DNA from: JBHYDC01 sp051861205
GTDB lineage: Bacteria; Pseudomonadota; Alphaproteobacteria; Rhizobiales; Pleomorphomonadaceae
DNA length: 64,000 nucleotides
Assembly: GCA_051861205.1 (NCBI GenBank)
Contig: JBHYDC010000021.1
Span: 3,377-67,376, forward strand
Direction of reading: 5' to 3'
Part shown: positions 26,577-37,589 of the stretch, piece by piece
How the letters are laid out: every line of letters begins with the position of its first letter
Numbering within the stretch: position 1 is the stretch's first letter
Made by a program: the position numbers and the translations under genes
Notes under the pieces: model-generated
Seen by the model: only the letters and a program-made list of their open reading frames with translations
Database searches by the model: none
Told to the model about the DNA's origin: nothing

Positions 26577-26969
26577 TCAACCCGCGGTCAAGACCTGCAG
26601 CGCGATGACTGCGGTCATGAGCATCAGGCAAACGAGGCCTGCGAAGAAAATGCGAAATCGGAGCAGGATATCGTTACGGCCGGTGTGGACGACCATGTGC
26701 GCAACGCGGCTTACCACATAAGCCCACGCTAACGCCGCGATCGGCCATGTCGCGATTTGGAGGCTGAGCGCCAGGATCGTCAGCGCGTAGAACAGCGTCG
26801 GCGTTTCGAACTGGTTGTTCATGTTGTTGACACGCTGCATGACGTCGTCGGGCCAGCCACGCTGGCTGAGCCGGATATCCCCTTTGATCCGGCCGTCCTT
26901 GGCTGCCCGCACGCGCGCCAGCCCCGCCCTAATCATCACGACAAAGGTGAAAACGATCTGGGCGAGCAT
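26577..26969 (-). CDS. MAPEG-family membrane protein
   Basis: A 130-residue protein with about four membrane spans. The family signature is in the first loop: RLSQRGWPDDVMQRVNNMNNQFETPTLFYAL, with the NQFE motif typical of the MAPEG fold (membrane-associated eicosanoid/glutathione metabolism). Later helices include AYVVSRVAHMVVHTGRNDILLRFRIFF. In bacteria the family's substrates are mostly undefined. It is on the same strand as guaB, 33 bases after it, so probably read from the guaB transcript. Confidence 0.85.
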   Translation of the reverse strand: MLAQIVFTFVVMIRAGLARVRAAKDGRIKGDIRLSQRGWPDDVMQRVNNMNNQFETPTLFYALTILALSLQIATWPIAALAWAYVVSRVAHMVVHTGRNDILLRFRIFFAGLVCLMLMTAVIALQVLTAG

Positions 26970-27001
26970 CGCTCAAATCAGGGCTAAGGTTGCCGCCGTC
27001 A

Positions 27002-28609
<1,608 letters not shown>

Positions 28610-28708
28610 TCACTAACATAGACACGAGGGCTAGGGAAAGGATTTGTGCGGCGCGGCACAAGATTAGCTGGCCACGCTGGGCTAGTCCCACCCTGCTGCG
28701 AAGCTTCG

Positions 28709-29437
28709 TCAGCCCGGCTCCTGATCGCGCCCTTTGAACCCGCGCGCGCAGACATACATCTCCACGCTTTCCTGGCGGCTCGATGGCGGCTTGATGTGGT
28801 GAACGGTGGTGAAGTTCTGCTTCAGCATTGTCAGCAGTTCGGTTTCGGTGCCGCCGCGAAACACCTTGGCGATGAACGACCCGCCGGGGCGCAGCACGTC
28901 GATGGCGAAAGTGGCGGCGACTTCGCAGAGATAGGTGGTGCGAAGGTGGTCGGTCTTATGATGACCGGTTGTGGGGGCGGCCATGTCCGAGAGCACGACG
29001 TCGGGCGCGTGGCCGCCGAGCGCCGTCATCAGTGCGGCGGGGGCGTCCTCGTCGAGGAAATCCTTTTGGAGCAGGACGACGCCGGGGATGGTTTCGACTT
29101 CGAGATAGTCGATGCCGACGACCAGCGGATTGCCGGGCGCCGAGCCGACCTTCTTGGCGGCAACCTGGCACCATCCGCCGGGGGCGGCGCCAAGGTCCAC
29201 CACGCGCATGCCGGATTTCAGCAGGCCGTATTTCTCGTCGATCTCTATCAGCTTGAAGGCAGCGCGCGAGCGCCAACCCTCCTTGCGGGCCTTCACCACA
29301 TAGGGGTCGTTGAGCTGGCGTTGCAGCCAGCGGTTCGACGAGGCCGTGCGGCCGCGCGCGGTTTTCACGCGCACCTTCAGGCCGGTGTCGGCGCGGCCCT
29401 TATGGGCCGGCTTATCGGGTTTCTTGTCGTCCGCCAC
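28709..29437 (-). CDS. rlmE: 23S rRNA (uridine-2552-2'-O)-methyltransferase RlmE/FtsJ
   Basis: A 242-residue SAM-dependent enzyme for ribosome large-subunit maturation. After a basic N-terminal tail ([20 protein letters not shown]) comes the RrmJ core: [17 protein letters not shown] (catalytic Lys), the SAM loop [16 protein letters not shown], the Asp motif [18 protein letters not shown], the Lys in [12 protein letters not shown], and the Glu in [12 protein letters not shown]. The K-D-K-E tetrad is complete. It follows the Ppx/GppA gene on the same strand with a 15-base gap, a known alphaproteobacterial arrangement. Confidence 0.96.
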   Translation of the reverse strand: MADDKKPDKPAHKGRADTGLKVRVKTARGRTASSNRWLQRQLNDPYVVKARKEGWRSRAAFKLIEIDEKYGLLKSGMRVVDLGAAPGGWCQVAAKKVGSAPGNPLVVGIDYLEVETIPGVVLLQKDFLDEDAPAALMTALGGHAPDVVLSDMAAPTTGHHKTDHLRTTYLCEVAATFAIDVLRPGGSFIAKVFRGGTETELLTMLKQNFTTVHHIKPPSSRQESVEMYVCARGFKGRDQEPG

Positions 29438-29452
29438 AGTATGGTCCTTGGT

Positions 29453-30946
29453 TCAGGCTTGCGGCCGGTTCCGCCGCCGCCAGACGCCGTCGCGCGCCAT
29501 GAGTTCCACGAGAATGCCTTCGCGCAAACCGCGATCGGCGACGCGCAGTTTTTCGCAGGGCCAGCGTTGGCGAATTGCTTCCAGGATAGCGCAGCCCGCG
29601 AGCACGAGATCCGCCCGGTCCGAGCCGATGCACGGGTTTGCAACGCGCTCGTCGAAACCCATTGTGACGAGGCGGTTCACGATGAGATCCACATCCGCCG
29701 CGTCGAGCCACACGCCGTCGACGCGCCTGCGATCGTAGCGCTTCAGGCCGAGGTGAATGCCCGCAAGCGTGGTGACCGTGCCGGAGGTGCCGAGCATATG
29801 CACCCTGCCCTCCGCGATCAGGGGCCCAACCTCGTCCATATCGCGGAAATCGGCCAGCATGTCCGAGACTTCGCCGACCATGGCTTCGAACACGTCTGGC
29901 GTCACCGACACGCCGCCGTGGCGCTCGGACAGCGTGACCACGCCGACGGGCAGCGACGTCCACGCCTTGATGAAGCGGGTGAGCGCAAAACCCCGCGCTT
30001 CGCCGCGCTCGCGCAGGTCCAGCCAAACAAGTTCGGACGAACCGCCGCCGATGTCGAAAAGAAGTACGCCTTCCGCGCGGGCGTCGACCAACGTCGCACA
30101 ACCGGCAACGGCAAGCCGGGCCTCGGTCTCGCGGTCGACAATCTCAAGCGCGAGGCCGGTTTCGGCGTGCACGCGGTCGAGGAAGATCTGGCCATTCTCA
30201 GCGGCACGGCAAGCCTCGGTCGCGACAAGCCGCATGCGGCGCACGTTGAGTTCGGCCATCTTGTGACCACAGACGGCCAGCGCATCCACGGCGCGGTCCA
30301 TGGCCGCTTCGGACAGGCGGCCCGAGCGGCCGATGCCCTCGCCCAAGCGGACGATACGCGAGAAGGCGTCGACGACGCGAAAGCCGCGCTCCTGCGGTTC
30401 GGCGACCAAGAGACGGCAGTTGTTCGTGCCGAGATCGAGCGCGGCATAGAGCGGGCCGTTGGCTATCCGCCGGGATCGCGGGGCGATCAGGGCGGGAGCG
30501 GGCGTGCCGTTCTGGCCGGGTATCGGGTTGCCGCCGGTTCTTGGGGGAGGTTCCAGCGCCGGGTCCACGCAGCGGTCGGGACCGCGACGACGATCGCCAT
30601 CCCGGGCGCGCGCCTTAGCGGGATCGCCGGGCGGATGGGAATGGCGCACGCCGCGCATGGCCTCAGCCGGCGGCGCGCGTTTCGGTTCGCGGCGATCCTG
30701 GCCACGGCCACGGCGAGGGGGTTTGCCATCCCCGGACTTTTCCGGCGACTTGGCAATCTTGGACTGCGCGGGACTGCGTTCGGACTGTTCGGCGCCGCCG
30801 GCGGCCAAGGCAGCGCGGCGTTTGCGGCGCCGTCGCGCCGCACGCTTGGAAAGCCCTCCCGGAGGATGCTCCGGCTCATGATGAACCGGCATACCGTCCT
30901 CGGGCGCAAGATCCGCGCGACTGGTCGTGTCGCCCGCGTCACTCAC
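29453..30946 (-). CDS. Ppx/GppA-family exopolyphosphatase with a long basic N-terminal extension
   Basis: The ASKHA-fold phosphatase core starts about residue 165 at YAALDLGTNNCRLLVAEP. It continues with RIVRLGEGIGRSGRLS, ATEACRAAENG, LFDIGGGSSELVWLD and LGTSGTVTTLAG. It hydrolyses polyphosphate or pppGpp. Before the core lie about 160 residues rich in Arg, Lys, Pro, Ala and Gly ([34 protein letters not shown]), probably disordered and acid-binding. I chose the GTG at 30946 because GGAG precedes it at about eight bases; the frame continues upstream to 31036 without such support. It is upstream of rlmE. Confidence 0.9.
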   Translation of the reverse strand: MSDAGDTTSRADLAPEDGMPVHHEPEHPPGGLSKRAARRRRKRRAALAAGGAEQSERSPAQSKIAKSPEKSGDGKPPRRGRGQDRREPKRAPPAEAMRGVRHSHPPGDPAKARARDGDRRRGPDRCVDPALEPPPRTGGNPIPGQNGTPAPALIAPRSRRIANGPLYAALDLGTNNCRLLVAEPQERGFRVVDAFSRIVRLGEGIGRSGRLSEAAMDRAVDALAVCGHKMAELNVRRMRLVATEACRAAENGQIFLDRVHAETGLALEIVDRETEARLAVAGCATLVDARAEGVLLFDIGGGSSELVWLDLRERGEARGFALTRFIKAWTSLPVGVVTLSERHGGVSVTPDVFEAMVGEVSDMLADFRDMDEVGPLIAEGRVHMLGTSGTVTTLAGIHLGLKRYDRRRVDGVWLDAADVDLIVNRLVTMGFDERVANPCIGSDRADLVLAGCAILEAIRQRWPCEKLRVADRGLREGILVELMARDGVWRRRNRPQA

Positions 30947-31067
30947 ACTGTTTCTCCGGCACGCCGCGCGAACCCAAACCGGCTCCAGCGCGTTATGCAT
31001 CCCATGTTGTCCAGAGAAGCGTAACAGGGGTGGCACGGGAAGGCAAAGGCCGGTTAAGGAGAAGCCG

Positions 31068-31730
31068 TCAGCGTAGCGGCTTGCGCCCGCAGTAGTGAAC
31101 GCGCCAACCTTCGCGCAAGCCGCCGAAAATATCAGCCGCCCGGCAGCGTTGCCGAGTGTCTCTCGGCTGCTCCGTCGCGTCGAATTCGGCGGTTATGCAT
31201 TCGAGATCCGGGAAGAGTTGTTTCAGACCATCGGGCGTGAAGCGGAAGAAGTCCTCAGGCGTCGGCTCGTAGCGTGTCGTGAAAATCGTCGTGTGAAAGG
31301 TGAAGCCGCCGGGCTTCAGCATGCGCGAAATCTCGGCCGCCACACGCCATGGCGTGCGGAGGTATTCGATGGCATCGATCGAGAAGATGGCGTCGTAAAT
31401 GGCCGGTGCCCGATCGCGAAGGTGCGGGGTGAGGTCAACGGGCACGCCGTCGTCGACCACGGACAGGAAGTCGTAAGCCACGGCGTCGCCGGCCCATGGA
31501 CGGTGCCCACCGTTCTGGCGGCCGATTTCGAGCACATTCAAAACGTGGCCGTGTGCCTTGATATGACGACAGAAAGTTGTCTCGGCCCTAGATTGTTTCG
31601 CGGCACTTCCTGCCACGTTTTGTTCTGCTGTCCGGGCTGCGATCAACGAGCCGGCCGGTTCCGGATCCCTGGCTTTGAACAATTTCAGGCCAACGCCAAG
31701 TTGGTGACGCAATACGTCGACTGCGCTCAT
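31068..31730 (-). CDS. Class I SAM-dependent methyltransferase domain protein
   Basis: A 220-residue protein. The nucleotide-binding core begins about residue 63 (GHVLNVLEIGRQNGG), with AYDFLSVVDDGVPVDLTPHL in place of a typical acidic second motif. AIYDAIFSIDAIEYLRTPWRVAAEISRMLKPGGFTFHTTIF, the post-motif helix and strand of Methyltransf_11 proteins, follows. The C-terminal segment is FRFTPDGLKQLFPDLECI. The glycine-rich loop is weaker than usual (EIGRQNG), so SAM binding is likely but not certain. Substrate is unknown. It ends 122 bases before the Ppx/GppA gene on the same strand. Confidence 0.75.
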   Translation of the reverse strand: MSAVDVLRHQLGVGLKLFKARDPEPAGSLIAARTAEQNVAGSAAKQSRAETTFCRHIKAHGHVLNVLEIGRQNGGHRPWAGDAVAYDFLSVVDDGVPVDLTPHLRDRAPAIYDAIFSIDAIEYLRTPWRVAAEISRMLKPGGFTFHTTIFTTRYEPTPEDFFRFTPDGLKQLFPDLECITAEFDATEQPRDTRQRCRAADIFGGLREGWRVHYCGRKPLR

Positions 31731-31985
31731 CGCGGTTCCCTCCAGTCCGATCTATTTTGATCGGTGCGGGCGTTCCCATTCTCCGGTTCAATGCGGAGCT
31801 TTATTTTTACAAGACTCTCGGGGGCGACAGGTTCACGTCATCCACCGTGCGTGCGATAATAATCCACTCAATCTCGCCAACTTTGCAAGGTAAAATAGCT
31901 AAATCAGGTGATAGATTATCGCTGTTTCATCATTGGTTTTATCTATATTTCTTCCCTTTGGATTTCGAAGCGGGAGTTCTGGTCT

Positions 31986-32309
31986 ATGGCAATCCAAAAT
32001 AGACTACAACTTTCGAGCTTGGTATCCGCTCCAGGATCGGCTTTGCTATTAGTGGCGGTGATTGCTCCGCCGCTTTGGGCGCAAGAACAGCTTCCAATCG
32101 GGCCGCCACCTTCCCCGCCACCGATCGTGCAATATGTGCCCTCGGCCCCTGTTCAGCCCGGACTGCCTATCCCCCGTTCAGGGCCGAGGACATCCACCGT
32201 TGAGCCGATTACGCCGGATCGACCGAGTTCGGTGATCGATTCGTGCCGGGCCCGCATCGCCCGGCCTGATGACCCTGGCGAACCGGCCTATTGCCGGCCG
32301 CTGCGCTGA
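31986..32309 (+). CDS. Secreted proline-rich hypothetical protein
   Basis: A 107-residue protein with a signal peptide (SSLVSAPGSALLLVAVIAPP, ending LWAQ). The mature part is very rich in proline (LPIGPPPSPPPIVQYVPSAP), with one Cys pair near the end (SCRARIA and AYCRPLR). The ATG at 31986 is preceded by GGGAG and lies in an AT-rich upstream region. I do not recognise the family; secretion is inferred from the leader. It converges on the GST gene. Confidence 0.5.
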   Translation: MAIQNRLQLSSLVSAPGSALLLVAVIAPPLWAQEQLPIGPPPSPPPIVQYVPSAPVQPGLPIPRSGPRTSTVEPITPDRPSSVIDSCRARIARPDDPGEPAYCRPLR

Positions 32310-32320
32310 TCGGCGCGGGG

Positions 32321-32968
32321 TCAATCCACCTCGTCATGCGGGACGATGTGCGTTTCCAAGAGCGCGGCCGACACCCATTCCTTCATCGCGGAATGGTTCA
32401 TGATCGCCTGGACATAGGCGCCTTCCACGTCGCCGAGCGGGACGTTGTAGGTGATGAAGCGCGTGACGACGGGCGCATAAAAAGCATCGGCGATCGTGAA
32501 GCGGCCGAACAGGAACGGCCCGCCTTTGCCGTGAGCTTGGCGAGCATCCCGCCAAATCTCAGTGATCCGCGCGATATCGGCATCCACGGCGGCAGGCCGG
32601 GGGCGATCGGCCGGCGGGCGGCGAATGTTCATCGGCAGGTGATTGCGCAGGGCGCCGAACCCGGCGTGCATTTCCGCCGAGACGGACCGGGCGACGGCGC
32701 GGGCGGCAACGTCATCCGGCCAAAGGCCAGCCGCCGGCGCTTTTTCGTTCAGATATTCGGCGATGGCGATCGTGTCCCAAACCGCGATTTTGCCGTCGAC
32801 CAGGGCGGGAACGCGGGCGGCCGGGGTGTACTTCAGCGTCTCGCTGCGAAACTCCGGCGTATCGAGGAGGACCATCACCTCCTCGAAGGCAAGGCCGGAC
32901 GCCTTGGCAACCAGCCAAGCACGCAAAGACCAGGACGAATAGTTCTTGTCGCCGATGATGAGTTTCAT
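32321..32968 (-). CDS. Glutathione S-transferase family protein
   Basis: A 215-residue cytosolic protein. The N-terminal thioredoxin-like domain has KNYSSWSLRAWLVAKASGLAFEEVMVLLDTPEF, with the early Ser as candidate catalytic residue, the cis-Pro motif ARVPALVDGKIAVWDTIAI and an ESE-like position (AIAEYL). The C-terminal helical domain includes FGALRNHLPMNIRRPP and PFLFGRFTIADAFYAPVVTRF (GST N-capping box). Subclass and substrate are unknown. It is 25 bases after holC on the same strand. Confidence 0.9.
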   Translation of the reverse strand: MKLIIGDKNYSSWSLRAWLVAKASGLAFEEVMVLLDTPEFRSETLKYTPAARVPALVDGKIAVWDTIAIAEYLNEKAPAAGLWPDDVAARAVARSVSAEMHAGFGALRNHLPMNIRRPPADRPRPAAVDADIARITEIWRDARQAHGKGGPFLFGRFTIADAFYAPVVTRFITYNVPLGDVEGAYVQAIMNHSAMKEWVSAALLETHIVPHDEVD

Positions 32969-32993
32969 TTTGCAGGCCGCCTCCTTGCGGCCG

Positions 32994-33446
32994 TCAGGCT
33001 TTCTTTTCCCAGATGCCGCGATCGTTTTGCAGCCAATAGGTGACGGTGTGACCGGCTGATTTCAGTGTTTTCCAATGCGCCCGCGCCTCGTCGAGCGCTT
33101 CGGGATCGTTGCCGTCGAACAGGAGCACGATCCGTTCATAGGGCGAGGCATCGGCCGGCGGTAGTGCCCGGTCGACGATGAAGCGCACGGTGGCGCCGTT
33201 GGGATTGGCGCTATCGGTGGTCAGGAACACGGGCTGCTCCGCTTCGAAACCGTCGGCGGAGGTGCCGTGGGCAAGAAAAGCGTCATCGGCGAAGGTCCAG
33301 AGGTGGCTGTCGATCGCTTCCATCCGCTCAAGCGAGCCGGTTTGCACGACGGCACGCCAGCCGCGCTGCAAGGTCTTGGTGAGAAGAACGGGCAGAACGG
33401 CTTCCAGCGGCTGTGCGCCGAGCTGATAGAAGAGCACCTCCGACAT
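32994..33446 (-). CDS. holC: DNA polymerase III subunit chi
   Basis: A 150-residue clamp-loader accessory that links the polymerase III holoenzyme to SSB. The family opening MSEVLFYQLGAQPLEAVLPVLLTKTLQRGWRAVVQ and the internal DSHLWTFADDAFLAHG are clear, and the C-terminus has HTVTYWLQNDRGIWEKKA. Length is typical for the alphaproteobacterial form. It starts one base after the stop of a small membrane-protein gene and precedes the GST gene. Confidence 0.93.
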   Translation of the reverse strand: MSEVLFYQLGAQPLEAVLPVLLTKTLQRGWRAVVQTGSLERMEAIDSHLWTFADDAFLAHGTSADGFEAEQPVFLTTDSANPNGATVRFIVDRALPPADASPYERIVLLFDGNDPEALDEARAHWKTLKSAGHTVTYWLQNDRGIWEKKA

Positions 33447-33447
33447 A

Positions 33448-33615
33448 TCACCAACCCATCATCGCGTCCGCCGCCAGGATCAGCGCGAACAGGGCGAAGG
33501 TGCCGGTGAAAAGCACGCGCGGCGACGGCGTTCGCCCCGTGAGCCACCGCCCGCCGAAGCGGACCGCGACGAAGGACAGCGCCAGCACCAGAACGGCCTT
33601 GATCAAAAACCGCAT
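33448..33615 (-). CDS. Small hypothetical membrane protein upstream of holC
   Basis: A 55-residue protein, MRFLIKAVLVLALSFVAVRF then a polar loop (GGRWLTGRTPSPR) and a second span (VLFTGTFALFALILAADAM). Two short membrane spans are predicted. It fits tightly between pepA (9 bases) and holC (1 base) on the same strand, which supports a real co-transcribed gene. Function is unknown. Confidence 0.65.
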   Translation of the reverse strand: MRFLIKAVLVLALSFVAVRFGGRWLTGRTPSPRVLFTGTFALFALILAADAMMGW

Positions 33616-33624
33616 GGCGCGCGC

Positions 33625-35121
33625 TCAGCTCTCATAATGGTCGCGCACCAGACGGTCGAGCAGTCGCACGCCGAAGCCGGAGCCCCAGGAGCGGTTCACG
33701 TCGGAATCGGGGCTCGCCATGGCGGTTCCGGCGACGTCGATATGCGCCCAGGGCGTATCATTGACGAAGCGCTTGAGGAACTGCGCCGCCGTGATCGCCC
33801 CGCCGTAGCGGCCGCCGGTGTTCTTCATGTCGGCGAAGCGGCTGTCGATCTGCTTGTCGTAATCCGCGCCGAGCGGCAAACGCCAGAGCTTTTCGCCGGT
33901 GGTCGTTCCCGCCGACGCAAGGCGTTCGGCCAGTGTGTCGTCGTTGGAGAAGAGGCCGGCATATTGCGTGCCGAGAGCGACCATGCAGGCGCCGGTGAGG
34001 GTGGCGAGGTTCACCATGAACACCGGCTTGAACCGGTCTTGGCAGTACCAGAGCGCATCCGCCAGCACGAGCCGGCCTTCGGCGTCGGTGTTGATCACCT
34101 CGATCGTCTGACCGGACATGGAGGTCAGGATATCGCCGGGGCGGTAGCTGTTGCCGTCGGGCATGTTTTCCACAAGGCCGAGGATGCCGATGGCATTCAC
34201 GCGCGCCTTGCGGCCCGCCAGAGCGCGGATCGTGCCGATAACGGCGGCAGCGCCACCCATGTCGCCCTTCATGTCCTCCATGCCCTGTGCGGGCTTGATG
34301 GAGATGCCGCCGGTGTCGAACACCACGCCTTTGCCGATGAAGGCGATCGGCTGCGCGCCCGCGTCCCCGCCGTTCCAGCGCATGATGGCCATGCGGGCGG
34401 GACGCACGGATCCTTGCGCGACGCCGAGAAGCGCGCCCATGCCGAGGGTCTTCATATCAGCGTCGGTGAGGATTTCCACCTCGACCCCAAGAGCGGCGAG
34501 GCCGCGAGCCTCCTCCGCGAACTCCACGGGACCGAGGATATTGGGCGCCTCGTTGACGAGATCGCGGGCCAGATCGACGCCGGCCGCCACGTGCGAAAGA
34601 CCCGACCAGGCCTTGTCGGCGGCGCCGGGATCGTCGACGCCGATGGTGATCGCGGCGGCGGGGGCCGGTTCGTCTTTCTTCTTCGTCCTGTGCTTATCCC
34701 ACTCATAGGCGCGAAGCCGCATGCCGAGTGCGAATTCGGCGGCAAGCTGCGGGTCGAACGCCACGCCGTCCGCCCGGTCCAAGAGGATGGTGACCTCCTT
34801 GGCCTTGGCATCCTTGATCCTACCCATCACGCTGCCGCCAAGCTTCATGACGCTGTCGGCGGAAAGTTCGGCAAGCGCGCCGAGGCCGACAATGATTACC
34901 CGGTCGAGCGCGACGCCGGCGGGCGCGACGACGTCGAGCGCGGACTGCGCCTTGCCCTTGAAGGCGGTTGCGGTGATGGCACGGTCCAGCGTTCCGCCGG
35001 TCGCTTCCATCACCGCACGAGCGTGCGGCCCGGCGGCGTTGTCGCCGTCGACGAACACGACGACAACGCCTGCCGCTGGCACCGCGGGCTTGGCAAACGA
35101 AATGGTGGGGAGCGCTACCAT
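33625..35121 (-). CDS. pepA: Leucyl aminopeptidase (M17)
   Basis: A 498-residue cytosolic aminopeptidase that removes N-terminal amino acids; the family can also bind DNA. The C-terminal catalytic domain has the metal-binding Lys and Asp in [30 protein letters not shown], and the NTDAEGRL signature. The final [23 protein letters not shown] follows. Two ATGs (35121 and 35130) are near each other, and either may be used. It heads the pepA-small gene-holC run and is divergent from lptF. Confidence 0.96.
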   Translation of the reverse strand: MVALPTISFAKPAVPAAGVVVVFVDGDNAAGPHARAVMEATGGTLDRAITATAFKGKAQSALDVVAPAGVALDRVIIVGLGALAELSADSVMKLGGSVMGRIKDAKAKEVTILLDRADGVAFDPQLAAEFALGMRLRAYEWDKHRTKKKDEPAPAAAITIGVDDPGAADKAWSGLSHVAAGVDLARDLVNEAPNILGPVEFAEEARGLAALGVEVEILTDADMKTLGMGALLGVAQGSVRPARMAIMRWNGGDAGAQPIAFIGKGVVFDTGGISIKPAQGMEDMKGDMGGAAAVIGTIRALAGRKARVNAIGILGLVENMPDGNSYRPGDILTSMSGQTIEVINTDAEGRLVLADALWYCQDRFKPVFMVNLATLTGACMVALGTQYAGLFSNDDTLAERLASAGTTTGEKLWRLPLGADYDKQIDSRFADMKNTGGRYGGAITAAQFLKRFVNDTPWAHIDVAGTAMASPDSDVNRSWGSGFGVRLLDRLVRDHYES

Positions 35122-35317
35122 GGTGATCATATCCTGAAAGGTCTGGAAAAGCAGCGGCGGCGGGGTTGCAGGCGTGTCCGCGCGTCACGTTCGGGCCACA
35201 AGGTGGCGCTTATCGTTGCACCGGGCAAGAACCCTCTTGCGGACATGACCTCGCCGGGCGACACAGAGTCGACCGGAAACGGTACATCAAGCCGCATCGC
35301 AGGCAGGCGAACGCTGA

Positions 35318-36496
35318 ATGGGACTACTTGGACGCTATGTGTTCAGACGCGCGCTTTTTGCGTTCGTTGCAGCCGTGGTGACCCTGAGCGCCATCGCTTG
35401 GGTCACCCAAGCCTTGCGCAAGTTCGATCTTGTGACGGCGAAGGGCCAAGCGCTGCTTGTTTTCTTCGGCATGACCATGCTGGCCCTGCCCTCTCTGGTC
35501 GTGATCGTGGCGCCGTTCGCCCTCGTGCTGGCCATGCTGATTGTGCTGAACGGGCTGCACACCGATAGCGAATATGTTGCGATGAACGCGGCGGGGGTTT
35601 CGAGCCGCCAGATTCTGGTGCCGTTCCTGGCGCTTGGAATTTTGGTCGCCGCAATCGTCACATGGATGAACCTTTGGTCGGGGCCCCAAGCGTTGCGTCA
35701 TCTGCGCGACCTTACGAACATCGTCCGGGCCGACGTGGTGGCGAATGTGGTTCAACCCGGCCGCTTCATGGATATCGACGACAATTTCATGTTCCATATC
35801 CGCAACCGGGCGGGTGATGGCTCGTTGCAGGGTTTGTTCATCTACGATTCTCGTGATCCGGCGTTCATCTTCACTTACACGGCCGAGCGCGGGCGCGTGG
35901 CTGAACTCGCCGGCCGCAACATGGTGATCATGGAGAACGGCACGCTGGAGCGCACCCGCCGGATCGACGGCTCCAGCACATTCGTGGCCTTCGGGTCCTA
36001 CGCCTTTGATCTCAGCGATCTGATGAAGGACGATAGCAAAAGAGCTTACAAGTTCAACGAGATGACGATCGGGCACTTGCTCTCGACGCCGGCGCACGAT
36101 CCCCAGAGGGTGAAGAACGAGAACGGATTCCAGTCCGAAATCCTGAACCGGATCGCTGCCCCCCTCTACCCGATCGCGATGGTATTTGCGGTGTTTCTCT
36201 TCCTCGGATCGCCCCGCACCACGCGCACCGGCCGCGCCGGCGCCGCTTTGACCGCTCTTGCGGTTGCCTCATTGATCCGGGTAGTCGGATTTGGTTTGGC
36301 GGGCATTGCAGGAACGGCCGTGCCGCTTGAAACGATTCTGATCGTTCCGCTGTTGCTGACGCTTCTGCTCGGCGGACTGGTTCTCGCCGGCTGGCAGCCG
36401 CGCGCGCCCCGCGTATTCGGCGCGGTAGCCGACGGCCTTGGCGCCGCTGGAGCCTGGATGCTCGCGCGCAGCGGCTTTGCCAAGGGCGTTTCATGA
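35318..36496 (+). CDS. lptF: LPS export system permease LptF
   Basis: A 392-residue inner-membrane subunit of the LptB2FG extractor, which moves lipopolysaccharide to the outer membrane. The first spans are FAFVAAVVTLSAIAWVTQALR and LPSLVVIVAPFALVLAMLIVLNGLHTDSEYVAMNAAGVS, the latter typical of the YjgP/YjgQ family. A periplasmic beta-jellyroll domain (about 130-260) and three C-terminal spans follow. The start MGLLGRYVFRRALF is canonical. It overlaps lptG by four bases and is the first gene of the outer-membrane cluster. Confidence 0.96.
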   Translation: MGLLGRYVFRRALFAFVAAVVTLSAIAWVTQALRKFDLVTAKGQALLVFFGMTMLALPSLVVIVAPFALVLAMLIVLNGLHTDSEYVAMNAAGVSSRQILVPFLALGILVAAIVTWMNLWSGPQALRHLRDLTNIVRADVVANVVQPGRFMDIDDNFMFHIRNRAGDGSLQGLFIYDSRDPAFIFTYTAERGRVAELAGRNMVIMENGTLERTRRIDGSSTFVAFGSYAFDLSDLMKDDSKRAYKFNEMTIGHLLSTPAHDPQRVKNENGFQSEILNRIAAPLYPIAMVFAVFLFLGSPRTTRTGRAGAALTALAVASLIRVVGFGLAGIAGTAVPLETILIVPLLLTLLLGGLVLAGWQPRAPRVFGAVADGLGAAGAWMLARSGFAKGVS

Positions 36497-37581
36497 TGGC
36501 GTGGAGCCTCTACCGCTATTTCGGCGGCCTTTTCCTGAGGTGGACGCTGGGCATCTACCTTGGCGCGGTGCTCCTGGTGTTCCTGATCGACTGCATGGAG
36601 CTTGCCAGGACCGAATCCGATAGAGCCGGCTCGGTTCTGTCGCTTCTGGTCGTTTCGGCGCTGCGGGTTCCGCTCATCACCGAACAGATCATCCCGTTTG
36701 CGGTGCTGATCGGTTCGATCGCGGCGCTCGTGACCCTGTCCAGGCGCTCGGAGTTGGTGGTCAGCCGCGCGGCGGGTCTTTCGGTGTGGCAGTTCATCGC
36801 GCCGGGGTTGGTGGTCGCAGCCGGGATCGGCGTGTTCGGCACGCTTGTCTACAATCCGCTGACGACGACGCTCAAACGTGAATCCGACCGGTATGCGTCG
36901 GCCGCGTTCGGGCGAAAATCCTCGGTGATGACGGACGTCTCCAGCGAATCATGGCTGCGGCAACGCACCGACGATGGCGAAGCTGTGCTCAAGGTGGCCG
37001 GTATCGCGGACGAAGGCCGGACTATTCTTCAGCCGATTTTTTGGATTTTCAACAAAAAGGGTGTGCTTTCCGAACGGGTCGAGGCGGGTATCGGCGAGTT
37101 GGACGGCGATCGGTGGCGGTTGAGCGACGTTACGGTCGTCGATACCAGCGGCACGCCTAAGAAGCTGAAAACATATGATATTCCGACGAAGCTAGGCTCG
37201 GACCAAGTGCGCGGCCGGCTTGGTTCACCCGATGCCGCGTCCTTCTGGCGGCTGCCCTCCATCATCACGAAGGCAACGGCGGTCGGACTTCCGCCGTACA
37301 GGTTTCTTTTGCAATTTCATGTTCTTTTATCGAGGCCGTTCTTGCTCATGTCGATGGTGCTGATCGCGGCGACTGTTTCTTTGGGAATGTCACGCGCCGG
37401 AGGCACCGGACGAATGATTCTCGGTGGCGTGAGCGCTGGCTTCGTGCTTTATGTCGCGACAGAGATTTCGCGTGATTTGGGTAGCGAAGGTCTTGTTCCA
37501 CCAGCCTTAGCGGCTTGGGCGCCAGCGGTGGTGGCAATGTTGTTTGGATGCACGATCTTGTTGTTCCGGGAGGACGGTTAA
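36493..37581 (+). CDS. lptG: LPS export system permease LptG
   Basis: A 362-residue partner of LptF. The N-terminal spans (WTLGIYLGAVLLVFLIDCMEL; TEQIIPFAVLIGSIAALVTL followed by SRRSELVVSRAAGLS) match the family. The central region is the periplasmic domain, and the last spans include SRPFLLMSMVLIAATVSLGMS. The ATG lies in ATGA-type overlap with the lptF stop. lptD begins nine bases after its stop, so the three export genes form one transcription unit. Confidence 0.96.
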   Translation: MMAWSLYRYFGGLFLRWTLGIYLGAVLLVFLIDCMELARTESDRAGSVLSLLVVSALRVPLITEQIIPFAVLIGSIAALVTLSRRSELVVSRAAGLSVWQFIAPGLVVAAGIGVFGTLVYNPLTTTLKRESDRYASAAFGRKSSVMTDVSSESWLRQRTDDGEAVLKVAGIADEGRTILQPIFWIFNKKGVLSERVEAGIGELDGDRWRLSDVTVVDTSGTPKKLKTYDIPTKLGSDQVRGRLGSPDAASFWRLPSIITKATAVGLPPYRFLLQFHVLLSRPFLLMSMVLIAATVSLGMSRAGGTGRMILGGVSAGFVLYVATEISRDLGSEGLVPPALAAWAPAVVAMLFGCTILLFREDG

Positions 37582-37589
37582 CGTTGGTT

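Noticed and set aside
28646..31024. A 792-codon open frame antisense to rlmE and the Ppx/GppA gene
   Set aside because: The opposite strand encodes two recognisable enzymes; the antisense product has no coherent domains.
33637..35568. A 643-codon open frame antisense to pepA
   Set aside because: Shadow of pepA; it would also overlap the lptF start.
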